DNA from: an uncultured Phocaeicola sp.
GTDB lineage: Bacteria > Bacteroidota > Bacteroidia > Bacteroidales > Bacteroidaceae
Direction of reading: 5' to 3'
DNA: 64,000 nt
NCBI GenBank assembly: GCA_944319745.1
Contig: CALUET010000002.1
Coordinates: 62,001-126,000, forward strand
Of this stretch, positions 26,359-35,213 are shown in pieces. The notes beneath the pieces are model-generated. The model ran no database searches. It had not been told where the DNA came from and saw nothing but the letters and a program-made list of their open reading frames with translations. Made by a program: the position numbers and the translations under genes. Positions within the stretch are counted from its first letter, which is position 1; every line of letters starts with the position of its first letter.

Positions 26359-27741
26359 ATGAAAAAAACATTTCTTTTATTGCTTTGCTGCCTGGCTGTT
26401 CAGATAAGCATGGCGCAAGTTAAATCACTGCATCAGCTGCAACAGGAGTTTGTTGATTTACGTTTTGGTATGTTTATCCACTTCAATATGCCAACATTTG
26501 CTGATGAAGACTGGCCTGATCCGGATGCTTCTCCCGAATTGTTCAATCCGACCAAGATGGATTGCCGCCAGTGGGCAAAAGCAGCAAAGTCGGCAAATAT
26601 GACTTACGGTTGCCTTACCACGAAACATCATAGCGGTTTTTGTATCTGGGATACGAAAACAACCGATTACAGCGTGATGAGCAGTCCGTTCAAACGCGAC
26701 GTTGTGAAAGAATATGCAGATGCCTTCCGTGCGGAAGGGCTGAAGGTGATGTTGTATTATTCTATCCTGGATACGCATCACAGACTGCGTCCGAATCACA
26801 TTACGCGCGAGCACATTGAAATGATAAAAGAGCAGTTGCGCGAGCTGCTTACGAATTATGGTGAGATAACCGCCATCATCATTGACGGATGGGATGCGCC
26901 TTGGAGCCGTATTTCTTACGATGAAGTTCCTTTCGAAGACATATACTATCTTATCAAATCTATCCAGCCTAACTGTCTGGTAATGGATTTGAATGCGGCA
27001 AAGTATCCGGCAGAAGCTTTGTTTTACGGTGATATTAAGTCATACGAACAGGGAGCGGGACAACACATCTCCAAAGAAAAAAATCAGTTGCCGGCCTTGT
27101 CTTGCCTGCCTTTACAGGCCAACTGGTTCTGGAAAACGAGTTTCCCTACTACCGATGTGAAGGATCCTGCACAGATGGTTAACGACAATATCGTTCCGAT
27201 GGGCAAGGCTTATTGTAATTTTATCCTGAACGTAGCCCCCAACCGTGACGGTCTGATGGATGAAAATGCGTTGGAAGCATTGAAGAAGATTGGAAAGATG
27301 TGGAAAAAGGAAAGCAACTTGCCGCAAGTACCCGAGGCTCCTGCTCCGATTATCTCGTCGAATCTTGCCAAAAACCAGCTTGCAGAGAGCAGTTGGAGTA
27401 ACGACTCGGCGATTATGGACTTTGCAAATGATGACGACTTCGGCTCGTCATGGTGGTCAAACTGGCGGGTAAAACAACCTTGGATTTACGTAACCCTTGG
27501 CCGTGAGAAGGCATTCAATATGGTTGTGATTACCGAAGCAGGAGATCCGCAAATAGAAGAATATACATTAGAGTACCGCGCAAACGGTGTATGGAAACCG
27601 CTGCTTGAAGGTAACAGTAACTCGCGTGTGAAGATACATCGCTTCGACACTGTATGGGGAGATGCCGTACGCTTTAATGTGGTAAAGGCAAAAGGTTCCG
27701 TATCGGTAGCCGAATTTGGCGTGTATTGCGAGCGCAAATAA
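26359..27741 (+). CDS. Secreted alpha-L-fucosidase, GH29, with discoidin-like C-terminal domain
   Basis: A 460-residue periplasmic or exported glycosidase releasing L-fucose from host or plant glycans. Residues 1-20 form a signal peptide ending in SMAQ. The TIM barrel shows FVDLRFGMFIHF near the start, TKHHSGFCIWDTKTTDYSV (88-106), and IIIDGWDAPW, where D176 sits at the position of the GH29 nucleophile. The C-terminal 120 residues resemble an F5/8 type C (discoidin) carbohydrate-binding fold. Linkage specificity is not readable. It stands alone, without SusC/D genes next to it. Confidence 0.88.
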   Translation: MKKTFLLLLCCLAVQISMAQVKSLHQLQQEFVDLRFGMFIHFNMPTFADEDWPDPDASPELFNPTKMDCRQWAKAAKSANMTYGCLTTKHHSGFCIWDTKTTDYSVMSSPFKRDVVKEYADAFRAEGLKVMLYYSILDTHHRLRPNHITREHIEMIKEQLRELLTNYGEITAIIIDGWDAPWSRISYDEVPFEDIYYLIKSIQPNCLVMDLNAAKYPAEALFYGDIKSYEQGAGQHISKEKNQLPALSCLPLQANWFWKTSFPTTDVKDPAQMVNDNIVPMGKAYCNFILNVAPNRDGLMDENALEALKKIGKMWKKESNLPQVPEAPAPIISSNLAKNQLAESSWSNDSAIMDFANDDDFGSSWWSNWRVKQPWIYVTLGREKAFNMVVITEAGDPQIEEYTLEYRANGVWKPLLEGNSNSRVKIHRFDTVWGDAVRFNVVKAKGSVSVAEFGVYCERK

Positions 27742-27771
27742 ACCGGTTTCCCTCGTTGTGCGGGGAAGAAC

Positions 27772-27830
27772 GTCCCGTTGTTCATGAAAAAACGTTGTTT
27801 CGTTTTGTCCTGGGCAACGGGACATTTTTT
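27772..27830 (+). terminator. Terminator after the fucosidase, overlapping the next promoter
   Basis: GTCCCGTTG (27772-27780) and CAACGGGAC (27815-27823) form a perfect 9-bp stem with a 34-nt loop, followed by A and TTTTTT (27825-27830). The last T of this run is also the first base of the next gene's -7 box. Confidence 0.6.
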
Positions 27831-27837
27831 ATCTTTG
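27804..27837 (+). promoter_or_regulatory. Promoter of the DEAD-box helicase gene
   Basis: TTTG (27804-27807) and TATCTTTG (27830-27837) are separated by 22 bases, close to the Bacteroidota -33/-7 consensus. The helicase start follows about 30 bases downstream. Confidence 0.6.
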
Positions 27838-27870
27838 CGTAAAATATAATTTTCAAAAAGACGAATGCTT

Positions 27871-29187
27871 ATGGAGCTTAAAACCTTACTCGACAATCTG
27901 AATATCGACAGCTTGAACGAAATGCAGCAGACTGCTTTCGATACATACAAGGAGGGAAACGACCTGATACTGCTTTCGCCTACGGGGACGGGCAAGACAT
28001 TGGCTTACCTTCTGCCGTTGGCTTTTTCTCTCCGTGGGGATGTTTCCGGCGTGCAGGCCGTGGTGTTGGTGCCTTCACGGGAATTGGCATTGCAGATAGA
28101 GCAAGTGTTTCGCGCGATGAACACGGGCTTTGCCATCATGAGTTGTTACGGAGGGCGGCCGGCAATGGAGGAACATCGCACGATGAATGCGTTGCATCCG
28201 TCGGTAATCGTCGGCACGCCGGGAAGAATGAACGATCATTTGACGAAAGCCAATTTCGATGCTTCTTCGGTTCGTCTCCTTGTGATAGATGAATTCGACA
28301 AATGTCTGGAGTTTGGTTTCCAGGAAGAAATGGCCGATGTTATCGGGAAACTGCCCGGTGTGAGACGGCGTTTCCTTTTATCGGCCACCGATGCCGAAGA
28401 AATACCCCGTTTTGCCGGCTTGAACAAGACGGTGAAGCTGAATTTCCTTGCTTCGTCGGACGCGCTGTCCGAACGTTTGCATATCTATAAGGTAATGTCG
28501 CCCGTGAAAGACAAGCTGGAGACCTTGTTCCGCTTGTTATGCTGTATCGGCAATCAGCCCACGCTGGTTTTTTGCAATCACCGGGAAAGCGTGGAACGGG
28601 TAGGAGCCTATCTTCGTTCCAAGAAAATGTATTGCGAAATATTCCACGGAGGCATGGAGCAGGACGACCGTGAGCGCGCATTGTATAAATTTCGGAACGG
28701 CAGTTGCCATGTCTTCGTGTCGACCGATCTGGCTGCTCGCGGGTTGGACATACCGGAAATACGGAATGTGGTGCATTATCACATGCCGGTGTCGGAAGAA
28801 GGTTTCGTGCATCGTAACGGTCGCACGGCAAGATGGAATGCCGTAGGGAGCGTCTATCTGATACTTCATGCCGAGGAAGCCCAGCCTGCATACGTAACGG
28901 CCGAGTTGGAAAACTTTGTCTTTCCTGCCGAATTGCCCGCTCCTCCTGTGCCCGAATACGTTACTTTATATATAGGTAAAGGGAAGAAAGATAAAATAAA
29001 CAAGATAGATATTGTGGGATTTCTCTCAAAAAAAGGAAATCTGAACAAGGACGAGCTTGGCAGAGTAGACGTAAAAGACCGCCATGCCTATGCAGCCGTT
29101 GTAAGAAAGAAGGCGAAACAAGTGTTGAGGGCGGTGCAGAATGAAAAAATAAAAGGCGTGAAAGCTCTGATAGAACCGGCCAAGTGA
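27871..29187 (+). CDS. DEAD-box RNA helicase with DbpA-like RNA-binding domain
   Basis: An ATP-dependent RNA helicase, likely in ribosome assembly. Two in-frame starts exist (27865 and 27871); I prefer MELKTLL at 27871. With numbering from 27865, motif I SPTGTGKT is at 38-45, PSREL at 70-74, motif II is DEFD at 142-145 instead of DEAD, and motif III is SAT. The C-terminal 75 residues (YVTLYIGKGKKDKINKIDIVG and following) match the DbpA/CsdA RNA-binding domain that targets 23S rRNA hairpin 92 in DbpA. The DEFD variant still holds both acidic residues. Monocistronic, behind its own promoter. Confidence 0.9.
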   Translation: MELKTLLDNLNIDSLNEMQQTAFDTYKEGNDLILLSPTGTGKTLAYLLPLAFSLRGDVSGVQAVVLVPSRELALQIEQVFRAMNTGFAIMSCYGGRPAMEEHRTMNALHPSVIVGTPGRMNDHLTKANFDASSVRLLVIDEFDKCLEFGFQEEMADVIGKLPGVRRRFLLSATDAEEIPRFAGLNKTVKLNFLASSDALSERLHIYKVMSPVKDKLETLFRLLCCIGNQPTLVFCNHRESVERVGAYLRSKKMYCEIFHGGMEQDDRERALYKFRNGSCHVFVSTDLAARGLDIPEIRNVVHYHMPVSEEGFVHRNGRTARWNAVGSVYLILHAEEAQPAYVTAELENFVFPAELPAPPVPEYVTLYIGKGKKDKINKIDIVGFLSKKGNLNKDELGRVDVKDRHAYAAVVRKKAKQVLRAVQNEKIKGVKALIEPAK

Positions 29188-29374
29188 TGGCGTTTGCCTG
29201 TGTGATGTGCTGCTTTTTAATTGTTGCTTTACATCTGTTGTTGCCGTAAAAATGAAAGATTTTACGAGGTGAATTTGTAAAATTACCGCAAATCATTTGT
29301 TTTTTATGGAACAAATCTTTAAATTGCGACCTTGTAGTAAAACAAAAAATGTAGAACATTAAACACACATTTTT

Positions 29375-30445
29375 ATGAAAAAGCATAATTTTAATGCGGG
29401 ACCGTCAATTCTGCCTCGCGAGGTTATTGAAAAAACAGCTCAGGCCATTCTCGATTTTAACGGCTCAGGGCTGTCGTTGATGGAAATCAGTCATCGGGCA
29501 AAAGACTTTCAACCGGTAGTGGACGAGGCAGTGTCTTTGTTTAAGGAACTGCTGCAAATCCCCGAAGGATACTCGGTTCTTTTCTTGGGGGGAGGCGCAA
29601 GCTTACAGTTCTGTATGGTTCCGTATAACTTCCTGGAGAAGAAAGCTGCTTATCTCAATACCGGGACCTGGGCAAAAAAAGCCCTGAAAGAGGCTAAAGG
29701 ATTTGGCGAAACCGTAGAGGTTGCTTCGTCTGAAAAAGACGGATTTACATATATCCCGAAGAATTTCAGCGTGCCTTCCGATGCCGATTACCTGCACATT
29801 ACGACAAACAATACGATTTTCGGAACGGAATTGCATGCCGATCCGCAGGTAAACATCCCGATGGTAGCCGACATGTCTTCCGACATATTCTCTCGTCCGG
29901 TGGATGTTTCCAAATACATTTGCATATATGGTGGAGCACAGAAAAACCTTGCTCCTGCCGGAGTAACTTTTGTCATTGTGAAAAACGATGCGTTGGGTAA
30001 GGTTTCGCGTTACATTCCTACCATGCTCGATTACCGTACGCATGTAGAAAAGGGTTCCATGTTCAACACACCTCCTGTTGTTCCTATTTATGCCGCATTG
30101 CAAACATTGCGTTGGCTGAAGGCACAGGGCGGGGTAGAAGAAATGCAGCGTCGTGCCAAACAACGCGCCGACATGCTATACACGGAAATCGATCGTAACA
30201 AATTGTTCCGCGGTACGGTAACGGCAATCGAGGATCGTTCGTACATGAACATCTGCTTTGTAATGAGTGAAGAATACAAGGAACTTGAAGCCGAATTCTT
30301 GAACTTTGCAACAGAAAAAGGCATGGTTGGAATTAAAGGTCACCGTTCGGTGGGCGGATTCCGTGCGTCTTGTTACAATGCTCTGCCCATAGAAAGTGTG
30401 CAGGCCCTGATAGATTGCATGCAGGAATTTGAGAAAAAACATTAA
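29375..30445 (+). CDS. serC: Phosphoserine aminotransferase
   Basis: A 356-residue PLP enzyme converting 3-phosphohydroxypyruvate and glutamate to phosphoserine. It starts with the family signature [11 protein letters not shown]. The Schiff-base lysine is K190 in [13 protein letters not shown], and [11 protein letters not shown] is the phosphate-site region. It heads the serC-serA-DUF1015 operon, 30 bases before serA, so two successive serine biosynthesis steps are encoded together. Confidence 0.97.
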   Translation: MKKHNFNAGPSILPREVIEKTAQAILDFNGSGLSLMEISHRAKDFQPVVDEAVSLFKELLQIPEGYSVLFLGGGASLQFCMVPYNFLEKKAAYLNTGTWAKKALKEAKGFGETVEVASSEKDGFTYIPKNFSVPSDADYLHITTNNTIFGTELHADPQVNIPMVADMSSDIFSRPVDVSKYICIYGGAQKNLAPAGVTFVIVKNDALGKVSRYIPTMLDYRTHVEKGSMFNTPPVVPIYAALQTLRWLKAQGGVEEMQRRAKQRADMLYTEIDRNKLFRGTVTAIEDRSYMNICFVMSEEYKELEAEFLNFATEKGMVGIKGHRSVGGFRASCYNALPIESVQALIDCMQEFEKKH

Positions 30446-30475
30446 TGTAGGAAACACAAACTTAAGTCTACGCTT

Positions 30476-31396
30476 ATGAAAGTATTAATTGCTACCGAAA
30501 AACCTTTTGCACCGATAGCTGTAGATGGTATAAGGAAAGAAGTGGAAGAAGCGGGCTATGAGCTTGCCTTGCTGGAAAAATATGCGGAAAAAAGTCAATT
30601 GCTGGAGGCTGTTGCCGATGCCGACGCATTGATTATACGCAGCGACGTGATAGATAAAGAAGTTTTCGACGCTGCAAAGTCGCTGAAGATTGTCGTTCGG
30701 GCAGGAGCCGGATACGATAATGTGGATCTGGAGGCGGCCACATCACACGGAGTTTGTGTAATGAATACACCGGGACAAAACGCCAATGCCGTAGCCGAAC
30801 TGGCTTTCGGGTTGATGATTATGGCCGTGCGTAATTTTTACAACGGGAAGTCCGGAAGCGAACTTAAAGGGAAAAAGCTGGGAATACATGCATACGGGAA
30901 TGTAGGACGCAATGTGGCCAGGATAGCCAAAGGCGTCGGAATGGACATTTATGCCTACGATGCTTATTGCCCGAAAGCTGCCATGGAAGCAGACGGCGTG
31001 AAACCTGTCGACTCTGCCGAGGAGCTTTATGCCACATGCAATGTGGTTTCACTGCACATCCCTGCGACGGCCGAGACAAAGAACTCCATCAACTATGATT
31101 TGGTAAACCGTATGCCAAAAAACGGATTGCTTGTAAATACGGCACGGAAAGAGGTCATCAACGAGGAGGAATTGCTTCGCCTGATGGAAGACCGTCCCGA
31201 TTTGAAGTATGTGACGGACATAATGCCGGCACATCATGAGGAATTTCTTTCTCGTTTTGCCGGACGTTATTTCTCAACTCCCAAGAAGATGGGAGCGCAA
31301 ACGGCCGAAGCCAACATCAATGCCGGCATTGCTGCTGCAAAGCAGATTGTGGCATTCTTTAAAGACGGTTGCGAGAAGTTCCGGGTAAACAAGTAA
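30476..31396 (+). CDS. serA: D-3-phosphoglycerate dehydrogenase, short lysine-type
   Basis: First enzyme of serine synthesis, NAD-dependent. At 306 residues it lacks the ACT regulatory domain. The nucleotide-binding motif is HAYGNVGRNVA (138-148), and catalytic Arg is R224 in NTARKEV. Where most D-2-hydroxyacid dehydrogenases have the catalytic His in TPHxG, this protein reads STPKKMGAQ, so a lysine (K270 or K271) takes its place. That is the 'type IIIK' form described from Entamoeba and also present in Bacteroidota. The motif is a good lineage marker. It lies between serC and a DUF1015 gene. Confidence 0.95.
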   Translation: MKVLIATEKPFAPIAVDGIRKEVEEAGYELALLEKYAEKSQLLEAVADADALIIRSDVIDKEVFDAAKSLKIVVRAGAGYDNVDLEAATSHGVCVMNTPGQNANAVAELAFGLMIMAVRNFYNGKSGSELKGKKLGIHAYGNVGRNVARIAKGVGMDIYAYDAYCPKAAMEADGVKPVDSAEELYATCNVVSLHIPATAETKNSINYDLVNRMPKNGLLVNTARKEVINEEELLRLMEDRPDLKYVTDIMPAHHEEFLSRFAGRYFSTPKKMGAQTAEANINAGIAAAKQIVAFFKDGCEKFRVNK

Positions 31397-31415
31397 CGAT
31401 AAAAAACGAAAGCGT

Positions 31416-32663
31416 ATGGCAACAATAAAACCTTTCAAGGGGATCAGGCCGCCGAAACAGCTCGTGGAAGAGGTGGCGTCGCGTCCTTATGATGTGCTCA
31501 ATTCGGAAGAGGCGAGAAAAGAAGCCGAGGGCAACGAGAAATCGTTATATCATATCATCAAGCCGGAAATAGATTTTCCCGAAGGTACCGACGAGCATGA
31601 TCCGAGGGTATATGCCAAAGCTGCCGAAAACTTCCTCGCCTTTCAAGAGAAAGGATGGCTCGTTCAAGATAAAAAGGACTGTTATTATATCTATGCCCAG
31701 ACCATGAACGGGAAAACGCAATACGGCCTTGTAGTGGCTGCTTACGTGCCCGACTACATGAACGGCGTGATAAAGAAACACGAACTTACCCGCCGGGATA
31801 AGGAAGAAGACCGAATGAAACACGTACGCGTGAACAATGCCAATATAGAACCTGTCTTTTTTGCTTATCCGGAGAACCGGGATTTGGAGGAAATCGTGAA
31901 GAAATACATCGCACAACCTCCTGTTTATGATTTTATCGCCCCGGGGGATGGTTTCGGACATTCCTTCTGGGTAATCGATGATGATGCCGATATAGCGGCC
32001 ATCACAAAGGCTTTTGCCGGCATGCCTTCCCTGTATATTGCCGATGGACATCACCGCAGTGCGGCAGCCGCATTGGTGGGAGCGGAGAAAGCACGGCAGA
32101 ATCCCAATCACAAAGGTGACGAGGAATATAACTATTTCATGGCGGTATGTTTCCCGGCCAATCAGTTGACCATCATCGACTATAACCGTATGGTGAAAGA
32201 CTTGAACGGGATGACTCCGGAAGAGTTCTTGACGCGGTTGGAGAAAAATTTCGACGTAGAGGAGAAAGGTACGAAGCCTTATCGTCCGGTCGCCCTGCAT
32301 AATTTCTCTCTTTATCTGGACGGGAAATGGTACAGCCTGACGGCAAAGTCCGGAACGTACGACGATAACGATCCGATAGGCGTACTGGATGTGACGATTT
32401 CTTCGAATCTGATATTGGACGAACTGCTCGGCATCAAGGATTTGCGTTCGGACAAACGCATCGATTTCGTGGGCGGTATTCGCGGATTGGAGGAATTGCA
32501 GCGCCGCGTAGACAGTGGTGAGATGAAAATGGCTCTCGCGCTTTATCCCGTTTCGATGAAGCAATTGATGGATATAGCCGATACGGGAAACATCATGCCT
32601 CCCAAAACTACGTGGTTTGAACCGAAGCTGCGTTCGGGACTTGTCATCCATAAATTGGAGTAA
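31416..32663 (+). CDS. DUF1015 family protein
   Basis: A 415-residue cytosolic protein. The N-terminus (IKPFKGIRPP, followed by VASRPYDVLNSEEA) and the central ADGHHRSAAAAL are the hallmarks of DUF1015, whose biochemical activity is unknown. Bacteroidota commonly place it directly behind serC-serA, and here only 19 bases separate it from serA, so a link with serine metabolism (for example metabolite repair or regulation) is likely but unproven. It is the last gene before a strong terminator. Confidence 0.85.
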   Translation: MATIKPFKGIRPPKQLVEEVASRPYDVLNSEEARKEAEGNEKSLYHIIKPEIDFPEGTDEHDPRVYAKAAENFLAFQEKGWLVQDKKDCYYIYAQTMNGKTQYGLVVAAYVPDYMNGVIKKHELTRRDKEEDRMKHVRVNNANIEPVFFAYPENRDLEEIVKKYIAQPPVYDFIAPGDGFGHSFWVIDDDADIAAITKAFAGMPSLYIADGHHRSAAAALVGAEKARQNPNHKGDEEYNYFMAVCFPANQLTIIDYNRMVKDLNGMTPEEFLTRLEKNFDVEEKGTKPYRPVALHNFSLYLDGKWYSLTAKSGTYDDNDPIGVLDVTISSNLILDELLGIKDLRSDKRIDFVGGIRGLEELQRRVDSGEMKMALALYPVSMKQLMDIADTGNIMPPKTTWFEPKLRSGLVIHKLE

Positions 32664-32711
32664 CACCGGGGAGGTAAAACCTGAAGCGGAAATACTTTTT
32701 GAAATATTCGT

Positions 32712-32753
32712 CCGGCAATGTTTGACAGGAAAAACATTGTCGGGCGTTTTTTT
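32712..32753 (+). terminator. Rho-independent terminator of the serC-serA-DUF1015 operon
   Basis: CCGGCAATGTTT (32712-32723) pairs with AAACATTGTCGGG (32732-32744), giving a stem of about 12 bp with one G-U pair, followed by seven Ts (32747-32753). Confidence 0.88.
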
Positions 32754-32806
32754 GTTTTGTTTTTTACCGGAAAGCGTTCCATGAATTTTCTTTACGCGAA
32801 AACGGT

Positions 32807-32834
32807 TTTGCTTCAATTCTTTTTTATACATTTG
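32807..32834 (+). promoter_or_regulatory. Promoter of the polysaccharide operon
   Basis: TACATTTG (32827-32834) is an exact -7 box with TTTG (32807-32810) 16 bases upstream. Transcription would begin near 32841, leaving a leader of about 320 bases before the NusG-like gene. No inverted repeats of the kind that flank invertible Bacteroides capsule promoters were found around it. Confidence 0.6.
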
Positions 32835-33159
32835 CCTGCGAATTGTTGTTTCATGACGTGAAACGAAATGAAAATGGCAATTCATGAGAGACTTAGTTAG
32901 ATGATTATTAAACATTTTGTGGCATGAAAACAGTTCCTTTAGGATATGCAACGTTTTATTCGTCTTGCCACATAACAACGACAGTTCATTGCTGCTGAGA
33001 TTCGTCCGGAATGCTGTCGTTACACCTGAAAGAAGGTATTTCATAACTCTTATGCGATGGTCATGAGAGGAATTTGGATAATGTAGTTCACTAAACAGAT
33101 TCCCCGTCGGCTGCTAAGTTTCCTGACCTCACCATTTTTTTGTTTTTCCGTAAAAAGAC
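32835..33159 (+). promoter_or_regulatory. Long structured 5' leader of the polysaccharide operon
   Basis: About 320 bases without a credible gene between the promoter and the NusG-like start. Visible hairpins: GTTTCA (32848-32853) with TGAAAC (32859-32864); TGTGGCA (32918-32924) with TGCCACA (32966-32972); and AACGACAG (32977-32984) with CTGTCGTT (33014-33021), extended inside by CATT/AATG. In Bacteroides capsule loci the 5' leader is the site where UpxY antiterminators act, so this region is the likely target of the gene that follows. That role is inferred. Confidence 0.5.
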
Positions 33160-34686
33160 ATGTCCCCGCGCGATAAACAGAACAAGATAGATTTCCGGTG
33201 GTTCATCGTGCGCAGCCTGCCTCACCAGGAGAAGAAGTTGGCAGGCATGCTGGAGCAGTATATGAAACAAGCGAAAAATATGCTTGAAGTCTATTGTCCT
33301 GTGCATACGACGGTGAATGTATGCCGGCACGGCGAGGAAAAACCGTTGCCACTGTTTGCGGGTTTTGTATTCGTCCTTTCCACTCAGGAGGCCGTGTCTG
33401 AATTCATAGAAAGATATTATCCCGAAGGAACAATCCTGTATGCTCCCAAAAAAGAAGGGGAGCGCAAGGCTTCTTTGCTTACGATACCCGAAGAACAAAT
33501 GCGTCTTTTTAAGGATTTCAATGAGAATTATGCCGATCAGGTGATAATCCTGGAGCGTCCTTATTCCGATTATATATTCAATCCGAAGACAAATGAGCCT
33601 AATGAGATTGTCAAAATAATAGACGGGCCTCTTGCCGGACGTGAAGGTTACCTGGCGCGTTTTCGTCGTGACAAGCGGATGGTGTTTAAGATGAAAGCAA
33701 TGGGCTCCGACCACTATTACACGGTTTCCATTCCGAATATCTGGAGCCTGCATGTGGTTCGTCTGCACAATGCGGAGGGCGATCGGCAGACGGTCGGCAC
33801 AAGAAAGGAACGTGCCGTAGATTTGCTCGTGGGCATATTGCAGGATTGCGGATATGGTGAGCAGACTCTCCCGGCGCTGTATGACTTGATGGATGAAATG
33901 GTTGCAAAACCTTCGCTCGTCAATCTGTGCAGGGAACTCCTTAAAAAGGGACACGAAAGATTAAGTCATCGTTTGACACAGTTGAGTGCCGGAGAAGCCG
34001 GGCTGATCCTTAACCTCGTGCGCTACGAGCATGACAATCGGGGATATGTAAAAACCACTTGGCCGAAGCTTGTCATTCGTCCGTTTTTAACCCCCACATC
34101 AGGTACGGAACCCGATTCGGTTGAGGATGAAACCGAACTTCCGCATAAAGATTTTACCGAAATCATCCGGAAAGTCGGCATCACGGAGCAGGTATATTAC
34201 CCAAGTCGCGAACAAGACGATACGGTAACCACAATGTATTATGCCCACATCGGTATCATGCCCTCTGCGTCCGGAGAAGGAAAAGAGGATATGTTTATTC
34301 TGTTTGCCAACTGGGATGTATTCCTCGATGAATACTTTCGTACGTCAGGAAAGGCCAACGAGCGACTGGTAAACGGCACAACATTGTCGCTTCGCGGCGA
34401 GGATGCGAACAAAGAAACGAATAAACTCATTGAATCGTTCCGCAACTATGCTCCTGCCTTATATCGTATATTGACCGATGAAACCTCGAAAATAAGAGCC
34501 GTCGAAGGTCTTAAAATCGGAGGACATACGTTGAATGTCATGGCTGTTACGGCTACGGCCGAAGAAAAAGAACGGGCAAAAGACGAGCTGATAACAACTT
34601 GCATCCGGATATGCAAGGAAATAAACTCCACCACCCACCTGGCCGTATGGCGCAGGTATCTGCGGACGGTATGGCTGCATGTCTGA
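33160..34686 (+). CDS. NusG/UpxY-like transcription antiterminator with a large extra C-terminal domain
   Basis: First gene of the polysaccharide operon, 508 residues. Residues about 11-130 look like the NusG N-terminal domain (FRWFIVRSLPHQEKKLAGML, YCPVHT, PLFAGFVFVLS). A KOW-like segment follows (VKIIDGPLAGREGYLARF, about 151-168). UpxY proteins, which let RNA polymerase read through capsule operons, are much shorter. Here about 300 further residues (from about 210) are present. They are helical, with repeats of Leu-rich segments and a late alpha/beta part, and I recognise no family. The position at the operon start supports a regulatory role. No UpxZ-type gene follows. The extra domain could carry a regulatory or ligand-sensing activity, but this is open. 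Confidence 0.75.
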   Translation: MSPRDKQNKIDFRWFIVRSLPHQEKKLAGMLEQYMKQAKNMLEVYCPVHTTVNVCRHGEEKPLPLFAGFVFVLSTQEAVSEFIERYYPEGTILYAPKKEGERKASLLTIPEEQMRLFKDFNENYADQVIILERPYSDYIFNPKTNEPNEIVKIIDGPLAGREGYLARFRRDKRMVFKMKAMGSDHYYTVSIPNIWSLHVVRLHNAEGDRQTVGTRKERAVDLLVGILQDCGYGEQTLPALYDLMDEMVAKPSLVNLCRELLKKGHERLSHRLTQLSAGEAGLILNLVRYEHDNRGYVKTTWPKLVIRPFLTPTSGTEPDSVEDETELPHKDFTEIIRKVGITEQVYYPSREQDDTVTTMYYAHIGIMPSASGEGKEDMFILFANWDVFLDEYFRTSGKANERLVNGTTLSLRGEDANKETNKLIESFRNYAPALYRILTDETSKIRAVEGLKIGGHTLNVMAVTATAEEKERAKDELITTCIRICKEINSTTHLAVWRRYLRTVWLHV

Positions 34687-35213
34687 AGGATGTGTGGTAA
34701 ATAATGCGTCCTTTTACGGCATGACCGGCGAGGAAGTAAAACAAAGAAAACAGTCTTTTTCTGAAAAACATATCCTATTTGTTACATTGAGATGTGCAGG
34801 TATGCCAAATGTCCGATACTTTCAGCAGAAACCAAGTACGTGCCGTAGAAACAACACTGCATACCCTTGTATAAGATTGGCCTTTTCCTTGCAACCCTTT
34901 TCCTATAAAACATGTTCGTAGACAGTCGTGAAGCAAATAACACTTGCCGTAATCGATTTTAAACAAGATTTTCCTATAAAAAGATTAAAACGAATAAAAT
35001 GCGGAACAGTTTCCGGTAGTCATACCGATGTGCCGGAAAATAAGAATCAGATTATCGTTGTAGAAAGTAATCGTATGCGTAAAAACTTCATAACCAATCG
35101 CAGTGATTCCAGCCTTGACGCTGTGAAAGATAGAATTTATGCACGAGGTATTTTCAAGTGAAATTAAGGATAAAAAAATTTTACTGTTTTCTTACAAACA
35201 TCTCTTTGTTTTT
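34687..35213. other. Gap between the NusG-like gene and the biosynthetic genes, possibly decayed coding DNA
   Basis: About 525 bases. Two short frames (80 codons from 34679 and 77 codons from a GTG at 34928) show no recognisable protein features and are not called as genes; they could be remnants of a UpxZ-like or other regulator. The 13-base sequence TTTTCCTATAAAA occurs twice (34898-34910 and 34969-34981). The DNA before the next ATG is very AT-rich (35160-35213). A new promoter here cannot be excluded, but no box matches TAnnTTTG exactly. Confidence 0.4.

Noticed and set aside
31545-33044. A 499-codon open frame antisense to the DUF1015 gene, terminator and capsule leader
   Set aside because: It runs across a strong terminator and promoter of the other strand and has no protein-like features.
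32760-33160. Invertible promoter for the polysaccharide operon
   Set aside because: No pair of long inverted repeats flanks the -7 box at 32827-32834, and no invertase gene is in the window. The short stems fit RNA structure better.
34679-35161. Two short frames (80 and 77 codons) as real genes
   Set aside because: No conserved motif, one overlaps the NusG-like gene end, the other needs a GTG start; the evidence is too weak.
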